64,000 nt of DNA from DYRB01 sp963709645. Lineage in GTDB: Bacteria > Pseudomonadota > Gammaproteobacteria > Chromatiales > Chromatiaceae. The position numbers were made by a program, and so were the translations under genes. The stretch is taken from positions 1-64,000 of the forward strand of contig CAVPXP010000031.1 of assembly GCA_963709645.1 (NCBI GenBank), given 5' to 3'. Shown here one piece after another: positions 1 through 10,808 of this stretch; positions within the stretch are counted from its first letter, which is position 1, and each line of letters starts with the position of its first letter. The notes beneath the pieces were generated by a model. That model saw only the letters and a program-made list of their open reading frames with translations, did no database searches and was not told the origin of the DNA.

Positions 1-811
1 CCGATATCGAATAGTCGATTACTTGCGAATACTCAAGATAAGGCGGATTCCGATTACGACACCAAACCCACCCTCCCGCATGATTCCATAGAATTCCGCG
101 AACCAGTGAAAGGGTTGGTGGCTTGCCCGCCATGCCGTGAAAGCGGCGGCATTGTCCGGGTCAATGCCGTAATCGCGGGCGAGAAAGCGGTCCAACTGGG
201 GGGTCAACTCAAGGCTGAGGGTCTGGAGCTTGCTCGCGCAGACGGCACTTGTCCTGCGAGGTGACCGCTCCTCCCGCACACCGACTGCTGCTCCCGGAAG
301 CGCTCGAAGAGGTCGGCCAGATCGGCGATGCTGGCCTTGATCTAAGCGCGGTGGGCGCTGTTGAAGAACCTGGATGCCTCGTCGAACTGCGCGTCGGTGG
401 CGTATCCGACCAGTGTGTTGCCGCACCGGATGTTGAAGTCCATGTCCGGAAGCGGCTCCAGCTCGCGGTCGCGCTCAACCTGCGACACCAGCTTGAGGAA
501 GAGGCGCAGCTTACGATCTCCACCGCCTCGGCCATGATGTCGACCCCGAACAGGTTGTTCAGGATGATGGCCTTGTAGATGTAGTAGCGGCGCGAGGGGT
601 GGCGTCCGACCTCTTCGAGGACCCGGGCGAACCCCTTGTCCCCCGGCTTGCCGAGCTTGCATGCATCCTCGACGAAGCCCTCCATCCGGTCGAGGCAGGT
701 CTCGTAGAGAGGTTCCAGCACGTTGAGGGCGGCGAACAGAAAGGCGCCGGAGCCGCAGGTGGGGTCGAGGATGGAGATGCCGTGGTGGAACCCTTCGTTA
801 GACTTTTCCGG
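1..811 (-). pseudogene. Remnant of Eco57I-type N6-adenine DNA methyltransferase (runs off the window)
   Basis: The minus strand encodes pieces of a class I adenine methyltransferase of the kind found beside helicase-type restriction proteins. SAM motif I (DPTCGSGAF) is at about 740-765 and the family block NNLFGVDIMAEAVEI follows near 520-560. A one-base deletion near 515 moves the reading into the frame of KLRLFLKLVSQVERDREL. That frame has an in-phase TAG at 342-344, and a further shift near 245-270 precedes QPFHWFAEFYGIMREGGF. The catalytic NPPY codons lie at 38-49 but are out of frame after VVIG, so a base is missing near 50-51. The N-terminal part of the methylase is absent because motif I is fused directly to the upstream helicase. 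With this many lesions the gene cannot be functional as written. Either it decayed or this end of the contig is poor sequence. Confidence 0.75.
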
Positions 812-3268
812 GATCCGCCCGACGATGGCGCAGTCCTGGAGGTTCTGACCCTCGGAGAGCACGTCGGTGGCGACCAGCACGCGCAGTTGGTCGCCAGCGG
901 CGACCTGGCCGCGCTTGTCGTTGGAGTCGGGCGAGAAGCGCCAGGCCAGCTCGGTGGGGTCCGCGCTCTGTCCCGTGGCCTGCGCGATGGCCTTGACGCC
1001 CCGCGCCTTGAGCTGCTCGGCAAGGTACCGCGCCGTATCGGCAAACTGGGTGAAGATCAGCAGTTTTTCTTTGCTGTGATCGTGGCTGACGAGCTTGAGC
1101 AGCGTTTCGAGTTTGGTGTCCCGGCCCGGGTCCCAGTCCCCGCAGGTCCCCAGGACGTCGATGAGGGCGCGGGCGTCCGCGACCAGGTGCTCGGCGAGGG
1201 CGGGGATGAAGAGGTGGCACGGCAGCCACTTGAAGCGCTTCTTGAGCCGGCCGCCATAGGCGGTGTAGGCGAGCTTGGCGCGGGCGCGGAAGTCGGCCTC
1301 GGTGCGCAATCCCGCATCCAGCTTGGCGTCGATCTGGAGGTCGTCCGCGACCTCTTCGTCGGCCCCGTTCTGCTCGTCGGCGGCCAGGGTGTCGTCGGGG
1401 TCCTCGTCGTAATAGCGCGTGTCCAGTAGCTCCGCGCCCTGGGTGCCGAGCGGAATGTCCAGACCCTGCTCGATGGCATGCAGGACGATGAAGTTGCGCA
1501 GGATGTGCCGCTCGATGGACAGCAGGAAGGCGGGGCCGGCGCTCTCCAGGCGCTTGAACAGGTTGGTGCGGCAGAAACCCATCAGGCGCGTGCCGGCGCG
1601 GGAGAGGCCGGCGATCAGTCGGCCTGCTGGGCGGTGGGCGGGTGCTTTGGCGTCGGTGCCAGGTAGTTGCCAAGCCCGTAGCGGGGCAGCGACCAGTGCG
1701 TTGATGGTGTCGACCACCGGGGTCGAGTAGAAGCGCGCATAGGCGTCGGTGGGGTCCGCGTCCTGGATCGGGAATTTGATGTTCTTCGGCTCGCGCCGCG
1801 GGAAGTAGGACTTGGTGCCGTCGGGGAACTGCAGGTACCGCCCGCGCTCGTCCTCCTGGGCGTAGTTCTGCATGATGAAGCCTCGGGTCCGGCGCACCAT
1901 GTACAGCCGCATCAGGTCGCGCCAGTCGTCCGGGTCCTCGCTCTTATCGAAGGCGGCCAGCGAGCGTACCGGGCACTGATGGCGGCGGATGAACTCGTGC
2001 TCGCCGCCCAAAGCGGAGATCTTACGCTCCGGGCGAATGCCGATGTCGGCGTCCTCCTTCAGGAACAGGCCGAGTTGGGCGGAGAGGTCCAGGTAGGTCT
2101 TGTTGTAGGGGGTGGCGGACAGCAGAATGCACTGGCTGTCGTTGCGGTCGATGTAGTCGCGGATGACCCGCCAGCGCTTGCCCTCCTTGTTTCGGAGGTT
2201 GTGGGACTCGTCGATCAGCACCACCCGGTAACGGCGGGTCTTTTCCGGCAGCTCGGTGATCACCCGGGACAGCGACATGACCTTGGCATGGAGCCGGTAG
2301 CGGTGGACGTAGTCCTCCCACATGGAGACCAGGTTCTTGGGGCAGAGGATCAGGGTCTCGGTCCCGTGGTCGTCCTCGAAGATCTTGGCCAGAGCGGTGG
2401 CCATCAAGGATTTGCCCAGGCCCACGACATCGCCGATCAGGACGCCGCCGCGCTTGTTGAGATGGTGCGCGGCGATCTTGACCGCCGCCACCTGAAAGTC
2501 GAAGAGGGCGTTGCCGAAGATCGTCGGGATACGAAACTCCAGGAGCCCGGCTCGCGCCTCCTGGGCCAGGTGGTAGGCCATCTTGAGGTAGACGTGGTAG
2601 GGCGGGACCAACCGGTCCGCTGCCCAGCTCTCATCGATGATGTCGGCCAATTCCTTCGAGATGTCGATGCACCAACGCTCCCGCCAGCGGTCCTCGAACC
2701 AGTCGGCGAGCTTGGCGCAGGCGTCGTGCTCCAGCACGTCGACGTTCAGCTCGCCTTGGTGAGACAGTCCGGCAAAGGTGAGGTTGCTGCTGCCGACGAA
2801 GCCCGTCATGGGGTTGTTGGCATCCTGCCGGTGAACCAGGTAGAGCTTGGCGTGCAGCGGGTGCGGAAGGTAGACCTTGACGACGAGCTTGTTGGCGTGG
2901 AGCTGGGCGGCAAGCTGACGAAGCGCGGCCTCATCGGCGTTGGTGGGCGCTCCGAAGGCGAGCTGGCGGCGAAAGTCCTCGGCAAGCCGCCGCTTCTCCC
3001 GGAGCGCGGTTTGGTTATCTAGCGTTTCTTCCTGCTCCCCGATTCTAAGGGCACGGCGAAGCTCCTCCGACGACGCCACCTGCATGCCGACAAGGAGCCG
3101 GCAGCACTGGCCATCGCCCCCCGCCCAGCGTTCGACGTAGTCCGCCAGGTACCGCCATCCGCGGAGGTTGAAGTAGCCGACGCAGAAGTCGGCCCGCTCG
3201 CCGACCGCGAGGGTTTCCTGCAGGGCGGGCAGCAGGGGCTTGTCGATGTTGTCGAAGATTCGTGGCAT
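812..3268 (-). pseudogene. PLD-domain/SNF2-type DEAD helicase of a restriction-like defence locus, 3' truncated
   Basis: The open frame starts at ATG 3268, 24 bases after the argG stop. The N-terminal part is a phospholipase D-like domain (HAKLYLVH, GSSNLTFAGL). It is followed by an SNF2 helicase core with Walker A GDVVGLGKSL, DESH box (LIDESHNLRN), motif III LLSATPYNKT and motif V VATDVLSEGQNLQD. After QDCAIV (about 815-820) the helicase stops matching its family: motif VI with the arginine finger (QRAGRVDRIGQ in relatives) is missing and the frame runs straight into methyltransferase sequence, ending at 209. Bases about 1622-1697 are also read in the wrong frame, since another frame there gives the expected LPRYGLGNYLAPTPKHPP. 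The family usually pairs with an adenine methyltransferase in anti-phage loci. It could be DrmD-related (DISARM class 1), but the PLD domain makes that uncertain. Confidence 0.75.
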
Positions 3269-3292
3269 GACGCCGCCCTGACGTCCGGCTCG

Positions 3293-4516
<1,224 letters not shown>

Positions 4517-4569
4517 GGGAAGCTCCAGGTCTCCAGGTTGGTCGAAAGGGGCGAAGTATAAGCCTGCGG

Positions 4570-5362
4570 TCAGGGCTCGAGGATAGCGGCGATGGCGGCT
4601 AGGAAACCCTCGGGCTGGTCGGCGTAGACCCAGTGCCCGGCCCCGGCCACTGGGCGCAGCCGAGCCAGGGGAAACAGGGTGTGGACCCGTGCCAGATGCT
4701 CGCCTGTCAGGTAGTCCGACTCGGTGCCGTAGACGAACAGGGCCGGGCCCGGAAACTGAGCCGCACCCGGATCGGGAAAGCCGCGGATCTGCGCCATGGC
4801 GGCATCCAGGGCCGAGAGGTCGACGCGCCATCGCCAGGCGCCGTCGCCGTCGCGCTCCAGGTTCTGGAGCAAGTAGCCGCGCACGGCGGGGTCGGGTACG
4901 TCGGGGGCCAGCCGTGCATCGGCATCGCGCCGGTCGATGACCGCCGCCAGCGGCAGGGCGCGCATGGCCGCGAGCAGGGTAGCGAAGCGGTCCGGATAGG
5001 CGGCCGGGGCCATGTCGACCACGCCCAGGGCAGCGACACGCTCGGAGGCGGTCAGGGCAAGCCACATCGCAACCTTGCCGCCCATGCTGTGGCCAATGAA
5101 CGTCGCCCGCGGGATCTCCCGTGCGTCCAGCAGGTGTATGAGGTCTGCCGCCATGGCCTCATAGGAAATCCCGTTCGCCGGCCGGCGAGCGGCCATGTCC
5201 GCGCAGGTCCGGGACCAGAACCCGATGCGCCTCGGCCAGGCGCCGGGCGATGCCGTGCCAGTTGGTGCAGGACCCCAACAGGCCATGGAGCAAGAGAAGG
5301 GGCGGGCCGCCGGCCGGGGCGGTCGCGTATTCGCGCAAGTGCAGGGCGACGGGACTGCTCAT
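4570..5362 (-). CDS. Alpha/beta hydrolase, YbfF/esterase-like (one frameshift)
   Basis: This is an esterase-type alpha/beta hydrolase of about 260 residues. The start ATG 5362 gives MSSPVALHLREY, then the oxyanion region LLLHGLLGSCTNW and DLRGHGRSP. The nucleophile elbow GHSMGGK and the C-terminal histidine motif GAGHWVYADQP are in a different frame, so one indel lies near 5176-5190, in the GCCGGCCGGCG stretch before ISYEAMAADL. The order and spacing match small carboxylesterases such as E. coli YbfF. The natural substrate is unknown. It lies 53 bases upstream of argG on the same strand and could be cotranscribed with it. Confidence 0.8.
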
Positions 5363-5539
5363 CCTTGGTCAAGAATGCGGTCAGCCGGCGGGTCTTAGCG
5401 ATTCGCTTCTTTGCACCAGGAGGTTAACCGCGCAGTAACGGTCCTCGGCGCTCACCCAAAGAGTTCATCGGCTTGTGTCCCCGGTAGCGGGCGAACGGGC
5501 CTGGGTGCGGCCCGGCTGGATCTTCGGAAGGGGTAGTAC

Positions 5540-6955
5540 CTAATCCGCAACATCTGGCGGCAGGCCCTTGCCGAAGTTGAGGATGCCGTTGGGGTCGAAT
5601 TGGCGTTTGATGGCGCGCATCAACGCCAGGGTTGCAGGGCCGATCTCGCGCCCGACGTAATCGCGTTTCTCGAGCCCGACGCCATGCTCCCCGGAAAGTG
5701 TACCCCCAAGGGCGATGACCAGGTCGAAGACGGCCTCCAGACAGGCGTGGGCGCGGACCAAGTCGTCGCCCCGGTCTGGGTCCAGCAGCAAGTTGACGTG
5801 GATGTTTCCGTTACCGGCATGGCCGAAGTTGACGATCTGGATTCCGTGGCGCCGCGACAGGGTGGCGAGGCCCTCGATGAACTCCCCCATGCGAGAGACG
5901 GGCACCACCAGGTCTTCGTTGATCTTCTTAGGGGCCAGGTGGCGCAGGGCCGGGGACAGGGCCTTGCGCGCTTTCCACAGGGCCTCGACCTCCGCGGCGT
6001 CCCGGGCTAGGCGCAGCTCCACCAGCCCTGGGTTGCGCGCCGCCTCAGCCATCGCCTGGGCGGCCGCCTCGATACAGGCCGCCGGCCCGTCCACCTCGAT
6101 CATCAGCAGGGCCCCTGCCTCGTCGGGCAAGGGAAGGTCGGTGTAACGCCGCACGGTGGCAATGGCCGCGCCATCCATGATCTCGAGGGCACAAGGGGTG
6201 ACGGGCTGTGCCATGATGGCCGAGACGGCAGCGGCCGCGGCGTGAACATCGGCATAGGCGGCGCGCAGGGTGCGCCTGGCCTCTGCCAGAGGGGTGAGCT
6301 TGAGGGTCGCCTCGGTGATCAGGGCCAGGGTCCCCTCGGAGCCAATGATGAGCCGCGTCAGGTCGTAGCCGACGACCCCCTTGGTCGTCAGGACCCCGGT
6401 GCGGATGACCTCCCCAGCACCTGTGACCGCCGTGAGGCCGAGGGTGTTTTCGCGCGGCGTGCCGTACTTGACGGCGCGCGGCCCGGCGGAGTTGTAAGCG
6501 AGATTGCCGCCGATGGTGCAGGCGGCGGCACTGGTCGGGTCTGGGGGCCAGAAGAAGCCATGGGCCGATGCTGCGCTCTGTAGGTCCTCATTGAGGACTC
6601 CGGGCTCGACGACGGCGATGCGGTCCTTTGGCTCGACCCTGATGATGCGGTCCATGCGCTCGAAGGACAGGACGATGCCGCCGCGGTCGGGGACCGTCGC
6701 CCCGGTGGTACCCGTCCCACGCCCGCGGGGGGTCACCGGGACACCGATCTCGTTGCAGAGGCGCAAGACTTCCTGGACCTGCTCGGTCCGGGTGACGAAG
6801 ACTACGGCCTGGGGCAAGGCCTGCCGGCGGCTGTTGTCGTAGCCGTAGGGCCAACAGTCGGCCGGGTCGGTGACTAGCGCCCCGGGACCCGCTAGCTCCG
6901 CAAGCCGGCGCAAGAGGGCCGCGGGGAGCTCAGGCGGGCTTTTGGATGTATTCAA
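5540..6955 (-). CDS. FAD-linked oxidase, glycolate/D-lactate dehydrogenase type (GlcD family)
   Basis: This 471-residue flavoprotein has an N-terminal PCMH-type FAD-binding domain (PVTPRGRGTGTTGA at residues 74-87, PDPTSAAACTIGGNLAYNSAG) and a C-terminal FAD-oxidase domain (VNFGHAGNGNIHVNLL, GTLSGEHGVGLEKR). The family oxidises D-2-hydroxyacids (D-lactate, glycolate, D-2-hydroxyglutarate) and passes electrons to the quinone pool or an electron-transfer partner. No glcE or glcF lies beside it, which favours a stand-alone D-lactate or 2-hydroxyacid dehydrogenase, but the substrate cannot be assigned. The start codon at 6955 overlaps the 3' end of dolP by 26 bases, so the two are probably cotranscribed. 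Confidence 0.85.
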   Translation of the reverse strand: MNTSKSPPELPAALLRRLAELAGPGALVTDPADCWPYGYDNSRRQALPQAVVFVTRTEQVQEVLRLCNEIGVPVTPRGRGTGTTGATVPDRGGIVLSFERMDRIIRVEPKDRIAVVEPGVLNEDLQSAASAHGFFWPPDPTSAAACTIGGNLAYNSAGPRAVKYGTPRENTLGLTAVTGAGEVIRTGVLTTKGVVGYDLTRLIIGSEGTLALITEATLKLTPLAEARRTLRAAYADVHAAAAAVSAIMAQPVTPCALEIMDGAAIATVRRYTDLPLPDEAGALLMIEVDGPAACIEAAAQAMAEAARNPGLVELRLARDAAEVEALWKARKALSPALRHLAPKKINEDLVVPVSRMGEFIEGLATLSRRHGIQIVNFGHAGNGNIHVNLLLDPDRGDDLVRAHACLEAVFDLVIALGGTLSGEHGVGLEKRDYVGREIGPATLALMRAIKRQFDPNGILNFGKGLPPDVAD

Positions 6956-7526
6956 ACAGCTTTACCACCTGCGTGACGCCCGGGACATAACGCACCTCGT
7001 CCACGGCGGCAGCCGCCTCCTCCGATGTGACCAACCCCAGAAGGTACAGGGTGCCGGCCGAGCTGACCACATGCACCCTCAGCGGGTCGAAGCCCGTGAT
7101 GTTGACCTTTGCGATGGCGAGCTTACAGCGCGAGGCGAGGTAGACATCCTGGCTTGCCTCGGTCAGACCGAGGCTTGGCCCGATGGTCACCTCGTTCACG
7201 ACCTTCTCGACCTTCGGCAGGCGGGCCACCATGCCGGCAAAACGCTCGCTGACCTCCTGGGACTCGGCCTGGCCGGTGACCAGTACGACCAGATTGTAAC
7301 TATTTATCGCGATGTTGCTGCGGCTGGCGATGTCGGGGTGCTCATGAAGCAGGTTCATCGCCTGAACCTCGATGAGGTCGTCCGCCAATACTGTGCCACT
7401 GGGGCGACGGTCGTGGACCACTGCAGCACCAGTGGCGACGCCCGCGACGACAACCGCCGCACATCCGTGCAGCAGGACGGGTACACAGAGTCCAGCGAAC
7501 AGGACCAGGGCCGTGCGGTTCAGCAT
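6930..7526 (-). CDS. dolP: Outer-membrane BON-domain lipoprotein DolP (YraP)
   Basis: This is a predicted lipoprotein of 198 residues. It has a hydrophobic signal peptide ending in LLHGC, a slightly unusual lipobox with His at -2, followed by two BON domains (IAINSYNLVVLVTGQAES and VHVVSSAGTLYLLGLVTSEE). DolP supports outer-membrane integrity and associates with the BAM machinery in E. coli. I chose ATG 7526 because it opens the signal peptide; the longer open frame upstream has no such feature. The context lpoA-yraN-dolP is the conserved gammaproteobacterial arrangement, here without diaA between yraN and dolP. Confidence 0.85.
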   Translation of the reverse strand: MLNRTALVLFAGLCVPVLLHGCAAVVVAGVATGAAVVHDRRPSGTVLADDLIEVQAMNLLHEHPDIASRSNIAINSYNLVVLVTGQAESQEVSERFAGMVARLPKVEKVVNEVTIGPSLGLTEASQDVYLASRCKLAIAKVNITGFDPLRVHVVSSAGTLYLLGLVTSEEAAAAVDEVRYVPGVTQVVKLFEYIQKPA

Positions 7527-7557
7527 GCGCCTGGCAACAATGGGAAAGCCGCGGGCC

Positions 7558-7923
7558 TCATTCGACAATGAAGGCACTGCGTATCCAGTCGATGCGGTTG
7601 TCGGCCCCGATGGCCACGACATCGAATCGGCAGGACAGTGAGCTCGGGTGACCTTGCAGGTAATGCCCCGCGGCAGCGGCCAGGCGCCGTTGCTTGTGGG
7701 CGTCCACGCTCTCCGCCGCGGTGCCGTAGCGCTCGGAACGGCGGTAACGCACCTCCACGAAGACCAGGGTGTCCGCATCGCGCATCACGAGATCGATCTC
7801 CCCGTGCCGGCAGCGGTGGTTTCGTGTCAACAGGCGCAGACCCTGGCCCTCCAGATAACGGCAGGCAGTCTGTTCCTTCTCGCCGCCGATGGCGGCCCCA
7901 GTAACGCGGCCAGAACCCGCCAC
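7558..7923 (-). CDS. yraN: YraN family protein (UPF0102, nuclease-like fold)
   Basis: This 121-residue protein has the UPF0102 hallmarks of a restriction-endonuclease-like core: GEKEQTACRYLEGQGLRLLTRNHRCRHGEIDLVMRD-type residues with the acidic pair in GEIDLV, followed by LVFVEVRYR and a QRRLAAAA helix. The family usually has VEVK or VEVR at this position, which fits. The biochemical role is unsettled. It sits 12 bases downstream of lpoA and 31 bases upstream of dolP, in one transcription unit. Confidence 0.9.
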   Translation of the reverse strand: MAGSGRVTGAAIGGEKEQTACRYLEGQGLRLLTRNHRCRHGEIDLVMRDADTLVFVEVRYRRSERYGTAAESVDAHKQRRLAAAAGHYLQGHPSSLSCRFDVVAIGADNRIDWIRSAFIVE

Positions 7924-7935
7924 CGAGGCGCCCGG

Positions 7936-9825
7936 TTACTTGGATCCGCCCGAAGGCGCTGCCAGGACGACGCCGGTGGCGGTGTACTGCCCCAGGACCA
8001 GCTGCCGTTGAACGCGACCCGCCGCATCGACGCGCAGAGCTCCGGTCTGCCCGGGATAGAAGGATCCCGGGCGCCTGGCCAGATCCGCCACCCGCGGCGC
8101 GACCCTGTAGGCGTCGATCCCCATCGCGTAGAGCCTCTGGTCGCTGCCGCCGATTCTCGGCAGGGTGCGCCTCAGCGCACGGCGCGACAGGGGGCCGTCG
8201 TCGTCTGTCAGCATCCACGGGATGTCCACGAAGTAGAGCCCAGCCAGGACTTGGTCCAACCCGGGGTCGAAGTCGCCCGGATAGACGAGCGAGGTGGCAT
8301 AGGTTGAAGGCCCGCCGGCCGTCCGAATCTTTGGCCAGATCGCCCGGGCGGACGCCTGCGTGGCCACGAGGAAGACGAAGGCAGCACCCTGGTCGGCTCC
8401 AGCCTGGCCGCGGGCCCCAAGGAGCCCCTCCACCGCTGCGTCCGGTGCCGTCGCGCCCTCGGCATAGGTCTTCTGCCCGGCGATCCGCCCGCCCAGAACC
8501 GCCCATTGGGAACGAAAGGCCTGTACCAACCGGTCGGCCCAGGGCGTATTGGGGTACAGCAGCAGGGCCGAGCGGCGCCCATCGGCCCAGGCCGCATGGG
8601 CCGCGGATGCCCCTTCGTCCTCGGGCGAAAGGGCGTACTGGTAGAGGTTCGCCGGAGCCTTGCCCTCTCTCGTCGCCCGGTTGAGGGCCAGAGTCGGCAC
8701 GGGCAGGCGCTGGCCGGCGGCGAGGGCGTCCACCGCACCCTTCTGCAAGGGCCCGATCACGTACTTGGCACCCCCAGCGGCCGCTGCATCGACCAGCGCG
8801 CTGGTCCGATCCACCTGCCTGGCATCGACGAAAGTGACCTGGGGACGCTTGGCGGGGTCGTCAGCGCGCTGGGCCGCCAGAATACCCTCCCGAATGGCCC
8901 CGACGGCCGCTCCAAAGGCACCGGCGGAAAAACCGCCGGAGCTAGGCAATAGGACGGCGACCCTGTCCCCTGTCCCGTAGGCCCCCGCCAAGGCGCCGAA
9001 ATAGGCCCGCGGGAGGCCTGGCAGGGCAGGGTGCGATCCCTGGTCACGCCGCCACGCCGCGTAACGCTGTTCCAGGGTGCTATCGGCGGCACCGGCAGAG
9101 CCCAACAGCAAGGCCAATTGCGCCCAGCCGCGCAGGTCCCCCGAGCCGCTGGCCGCCAGGCGCTGCAGGTCCGCCGGGCTCAGTGCGCCGAGGGCGTAGA
9201 GCAGGGAGACCTGATTGGCCATGCGCTGCTTCGGATCCTGGAGCAGCCCGTCCATCTCATCCAATGCCTTTGCAGCCTCCACAGGCTGCCCGGCGACACG
9301 GTAGGCGGCGGCCAGTGTGCCGAGGCGGCGGATGCGCAACTCGGCGGTCAGGGTGAAGGTCTGAACCCGGTCGAGCCGCGCGATGGCCTGCTGGGCATGT
9401 CCCAGCTGTAGGGACGCGTCCGCTCCGAGCAGCAGAACGATCTGCCGTTGCCCCTGGGTCAGGTCCGTGGAGGATGTCGCGTCCAAAACCTGGGCGGCCT
9501 CAGCGGCCTGACCGGCCGCCAGCAGGGACCTGGCCGCCTCAATGCGCAACTGCTCGCGCGTCGGTGGCTTGGCCTTGCCGGACAGATCCAGGTAATACTT
9601 GGCCGCTCCGGCGGCGTCGCCCTTCGCATCCAGGGCGCGAGCCTCGTTCAATTGAGCCGCAGGCACCGGGGCGAGCAGCGCTTGGCCCTCCTGGGCCGGA
9701 TTGCCGGCGCAGCCCGCCAGGGTCAGCGCCAGGCCCAGAGCAATCAGCCGTACAGGCGCTTGCGCGAGGGTCCTCAGGGCCGCGGGCCAATCGATGGAAC
9801 GCCATCCAACAAATTGTTTATACAC
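7936..9825 (-). CDS. lpoA: LpoA, outer-membrane lipoprotein activator of PBP1A
   Basis: LpoA reaches from the outer membrane to stimulate the peptidoglycan synthase PBP1A. The predicted protein is about 630 residues. It has a lipoprotein signal ending LALTLAGC, an N-terminal TPR-like helical half and a C-terminal periplasmic-binding-protein-like half beginning near VAVLLPSSGGFSAGAFGAAV. I place the start at GTG 9825, preceded by GGAAA, because it gives a short cytoplasmic tail before the signal helix. A longer open frame to 10032 would run across the divergent rsmI promoter and start. The gene order rsmI/lpoA/yraN matches E. coli. Confidence 0.85.
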   Translation of the reverse strand: MYKQFVGWRSIDWPAALRTLAQAPVRLIALGLALTLAGCAGNPAQEGQALLAPVPAAQLNEARALDAKGDAAGAAKYYLDLSGKAKPPTREQLRIEAARSLLAAGQAAEAAQVLDATSSTDLTQGQRQIVLLLGADASLQLGHAQQAIARLDRVQTFTLTAELRIRRLGTLAAAYRVAGQPVEAAKALDEMDGLLQDPKQRMANQVSLLYALGALSPADLQRLAASGSGDLRGWAQLALLLGSAGAADSTLEQRYAAWRRDQGSHPALPGLPRAYFGALAGAYGTGDRVAVLLPSSGGFSAGAFGAAVGAIREGILAAQRADDPAKRPQVTFVDARQVDRTSALVDAAAAGGAKYVIGPLQKGAVDALAAGQRLPVPTLALNRATREGKAPANLYQYALSPEDEGASAAHAAWADGRRSALLLYPNTPWADRLVQAFRSQWAVLGGRIAGQKTYAEGATAPDAAVEGLLGARGQAGADQGAAFVFLVATQASARAIWPKIRTAGGPSTYATSLVYPGDFDPGLDQVLAGLYFVDIPWMLTDDDGPLSRRALRRTLPRIGGSDQRLYAMGIDAYRVAPRVADLARRPGSFYPGQTGALRVDAAGRVQRQLVLGQYTATGVVLAAPSGGSK

Positions 9826-9877
9826 TATTTTTCCAGCGAAGAGCAGAATGATGGGCGAGTCTATTGGAGGGCGGAAA

Positions 9878-10741
9878 GTGATTGGCGAGGCAGGCGTACT
9901 ATACGTGGTGGCCACTCCCATCGGCAATCTGGGTGACATCACCGAAAGGGCCCTCGCGGTGTTGCGCAGGGTCGCCGTCATCGCCGCGGAGGACACCCGC
10001 AACGCGCGACGCCTGCTGACGCACTTTGGCATCCAGGCGGAGCTGCGTTCCTACCACGAGCACAACGAGGCGGACAGTACCCAGGGCCTGCTCGGGGTCT
10101 TGGAGCGCGGCCGCGATGTTGCCCTGATTTCCGATGCCGGGACACCGCTCATCAGCGACCCTGGCTTCATCCTGGTGCGCGCCGCACGGGTCCGCGGTCT
10201 ACAGGTGGTGCCCGTACCCGGGGCCAATGCCGCCATTTGCGCCCTGTCCGCCGCCGGGCTGCCCAGCGACCGATTTCTCTTCCTTGGCTTCCCGCCCCGT
10301 ACCTCCGCCAAGTGCCGAGACTGGCTTGCCGGGGTCGCGGCCGAGCCCGGTACGCTCCTGTTCTACGAGAGCGGCAAACGCGCGGCACGCACCCTCGGAG
10401 ACCTCGCCGCCGTGCTCGGCGGTACGCGCCGGGCCGTGGTTGCCCGCGAGCTGACCAAGCTCTTCGAGACATTCCTGTGCGGCACGTTGGAGGAGCTGGC
10501 CGAACGAGTCGCAACGGACGAGGAGCAGCGCCTGGGCGAGCTCGTCGTATTGGTGGAGGGGGCGGATCAAGCAGTGGACGCGGCCCGGACCCGAGAGGAA
10601 GAACGGGTCCTGGGCATCCTGGCCGCCGAGTTGCCCCTGAAGCAGGCTGCCGGGCTGGCCGCGCGTCTCACAGGGGGCAGCAAGAACCGGCTCTACCAAA
10701 TCGGGCTGGACCGGGCCGGCGGCGCCCGCACAGATGCTTAG
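9878..10741 (+). CDS. rsmI: 16S rRNA C1402 2'-O-methyltransferase RsmI
   Basis: RsmI methylates the ribose of C1402 in 16S rRNA using SAM. Typical tetrapyrrole-methylase-like motifs are visible: LYVVATPIGNLGDI near the N-terminus, AAEDTRNARRLL, LISDAGTPLISDPG, and PSDRFLFLGFPPR. GTG 9878 is preferred because GGAGG lies 7-11 bases upstream and the resulting N-terminus is short, as in E. coli. ATG 9848 in the same frame is an alternative. It is divergent from lpoA, with an AT-rich promoter region (about 9810-9840) between them. Confidence 0.92.
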   Translation: MIGEAGVLYVVATPIGNLGDITERALAVLRRVAVIAAEDTRNARRLLTHFGIQAELRSYHEHNEADSTQGLLGVLERGRDVALISDAGTPLISDPGFILVRAARVRGLQVVPVPGANAAICALSAAGLPSDRFLFLGFPPRTSAKCRDWLAGVAAEPGTLLFYESGKRAARTLGDLAAVLGGTRRAVVARELTKLFETFLCGTLEELAERVATDEEQRLGELVVLVEGADQAVDAARTREEERVLGILAAELPLKQAAGLAARLTGGSKNRLYQIGLDRAGGARTDA

Positions 10742-10774
10742 GCTGACGGGGCAACCATGGCACCAACGGCACAC

Positions 10775-10803
10775 TTGGCTCCCGCGCCCCAGGGGAATAG
10801 ACT
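10775..10803 (+). promoter_or_regulatory. Candidate sigma70 promoter of rnpB
   Basis: TTGGCT at 10775-10780 and TAGACT at 10798-10803 are separated by 17 bases. The -10 element ends six bases before the inferred 5' end of the RNase P RNA at 10809. The match to consensus is moderate, but the position relative to the mapped RNA end supports it. Confidence 0.5.
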
Positions 10804-10808
10804 GCCCC

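Noticed and set aside
812..3268. Naming the helicase drmD of a DISARM system
   Set aside because: The adenine methyltransferase next to an SNF2 helicase is suggestive, but the N-terminal PLD domain and the absence of other drm genes make the specific name unsafe.
9701..9877. Longer N-terminus for RsmI starting at 9701
   Set aside because: It would overlap the lpoA signal peptide region and the divergent promoter. GTG 9878 has a strong Shine-Dalgarno sequence.
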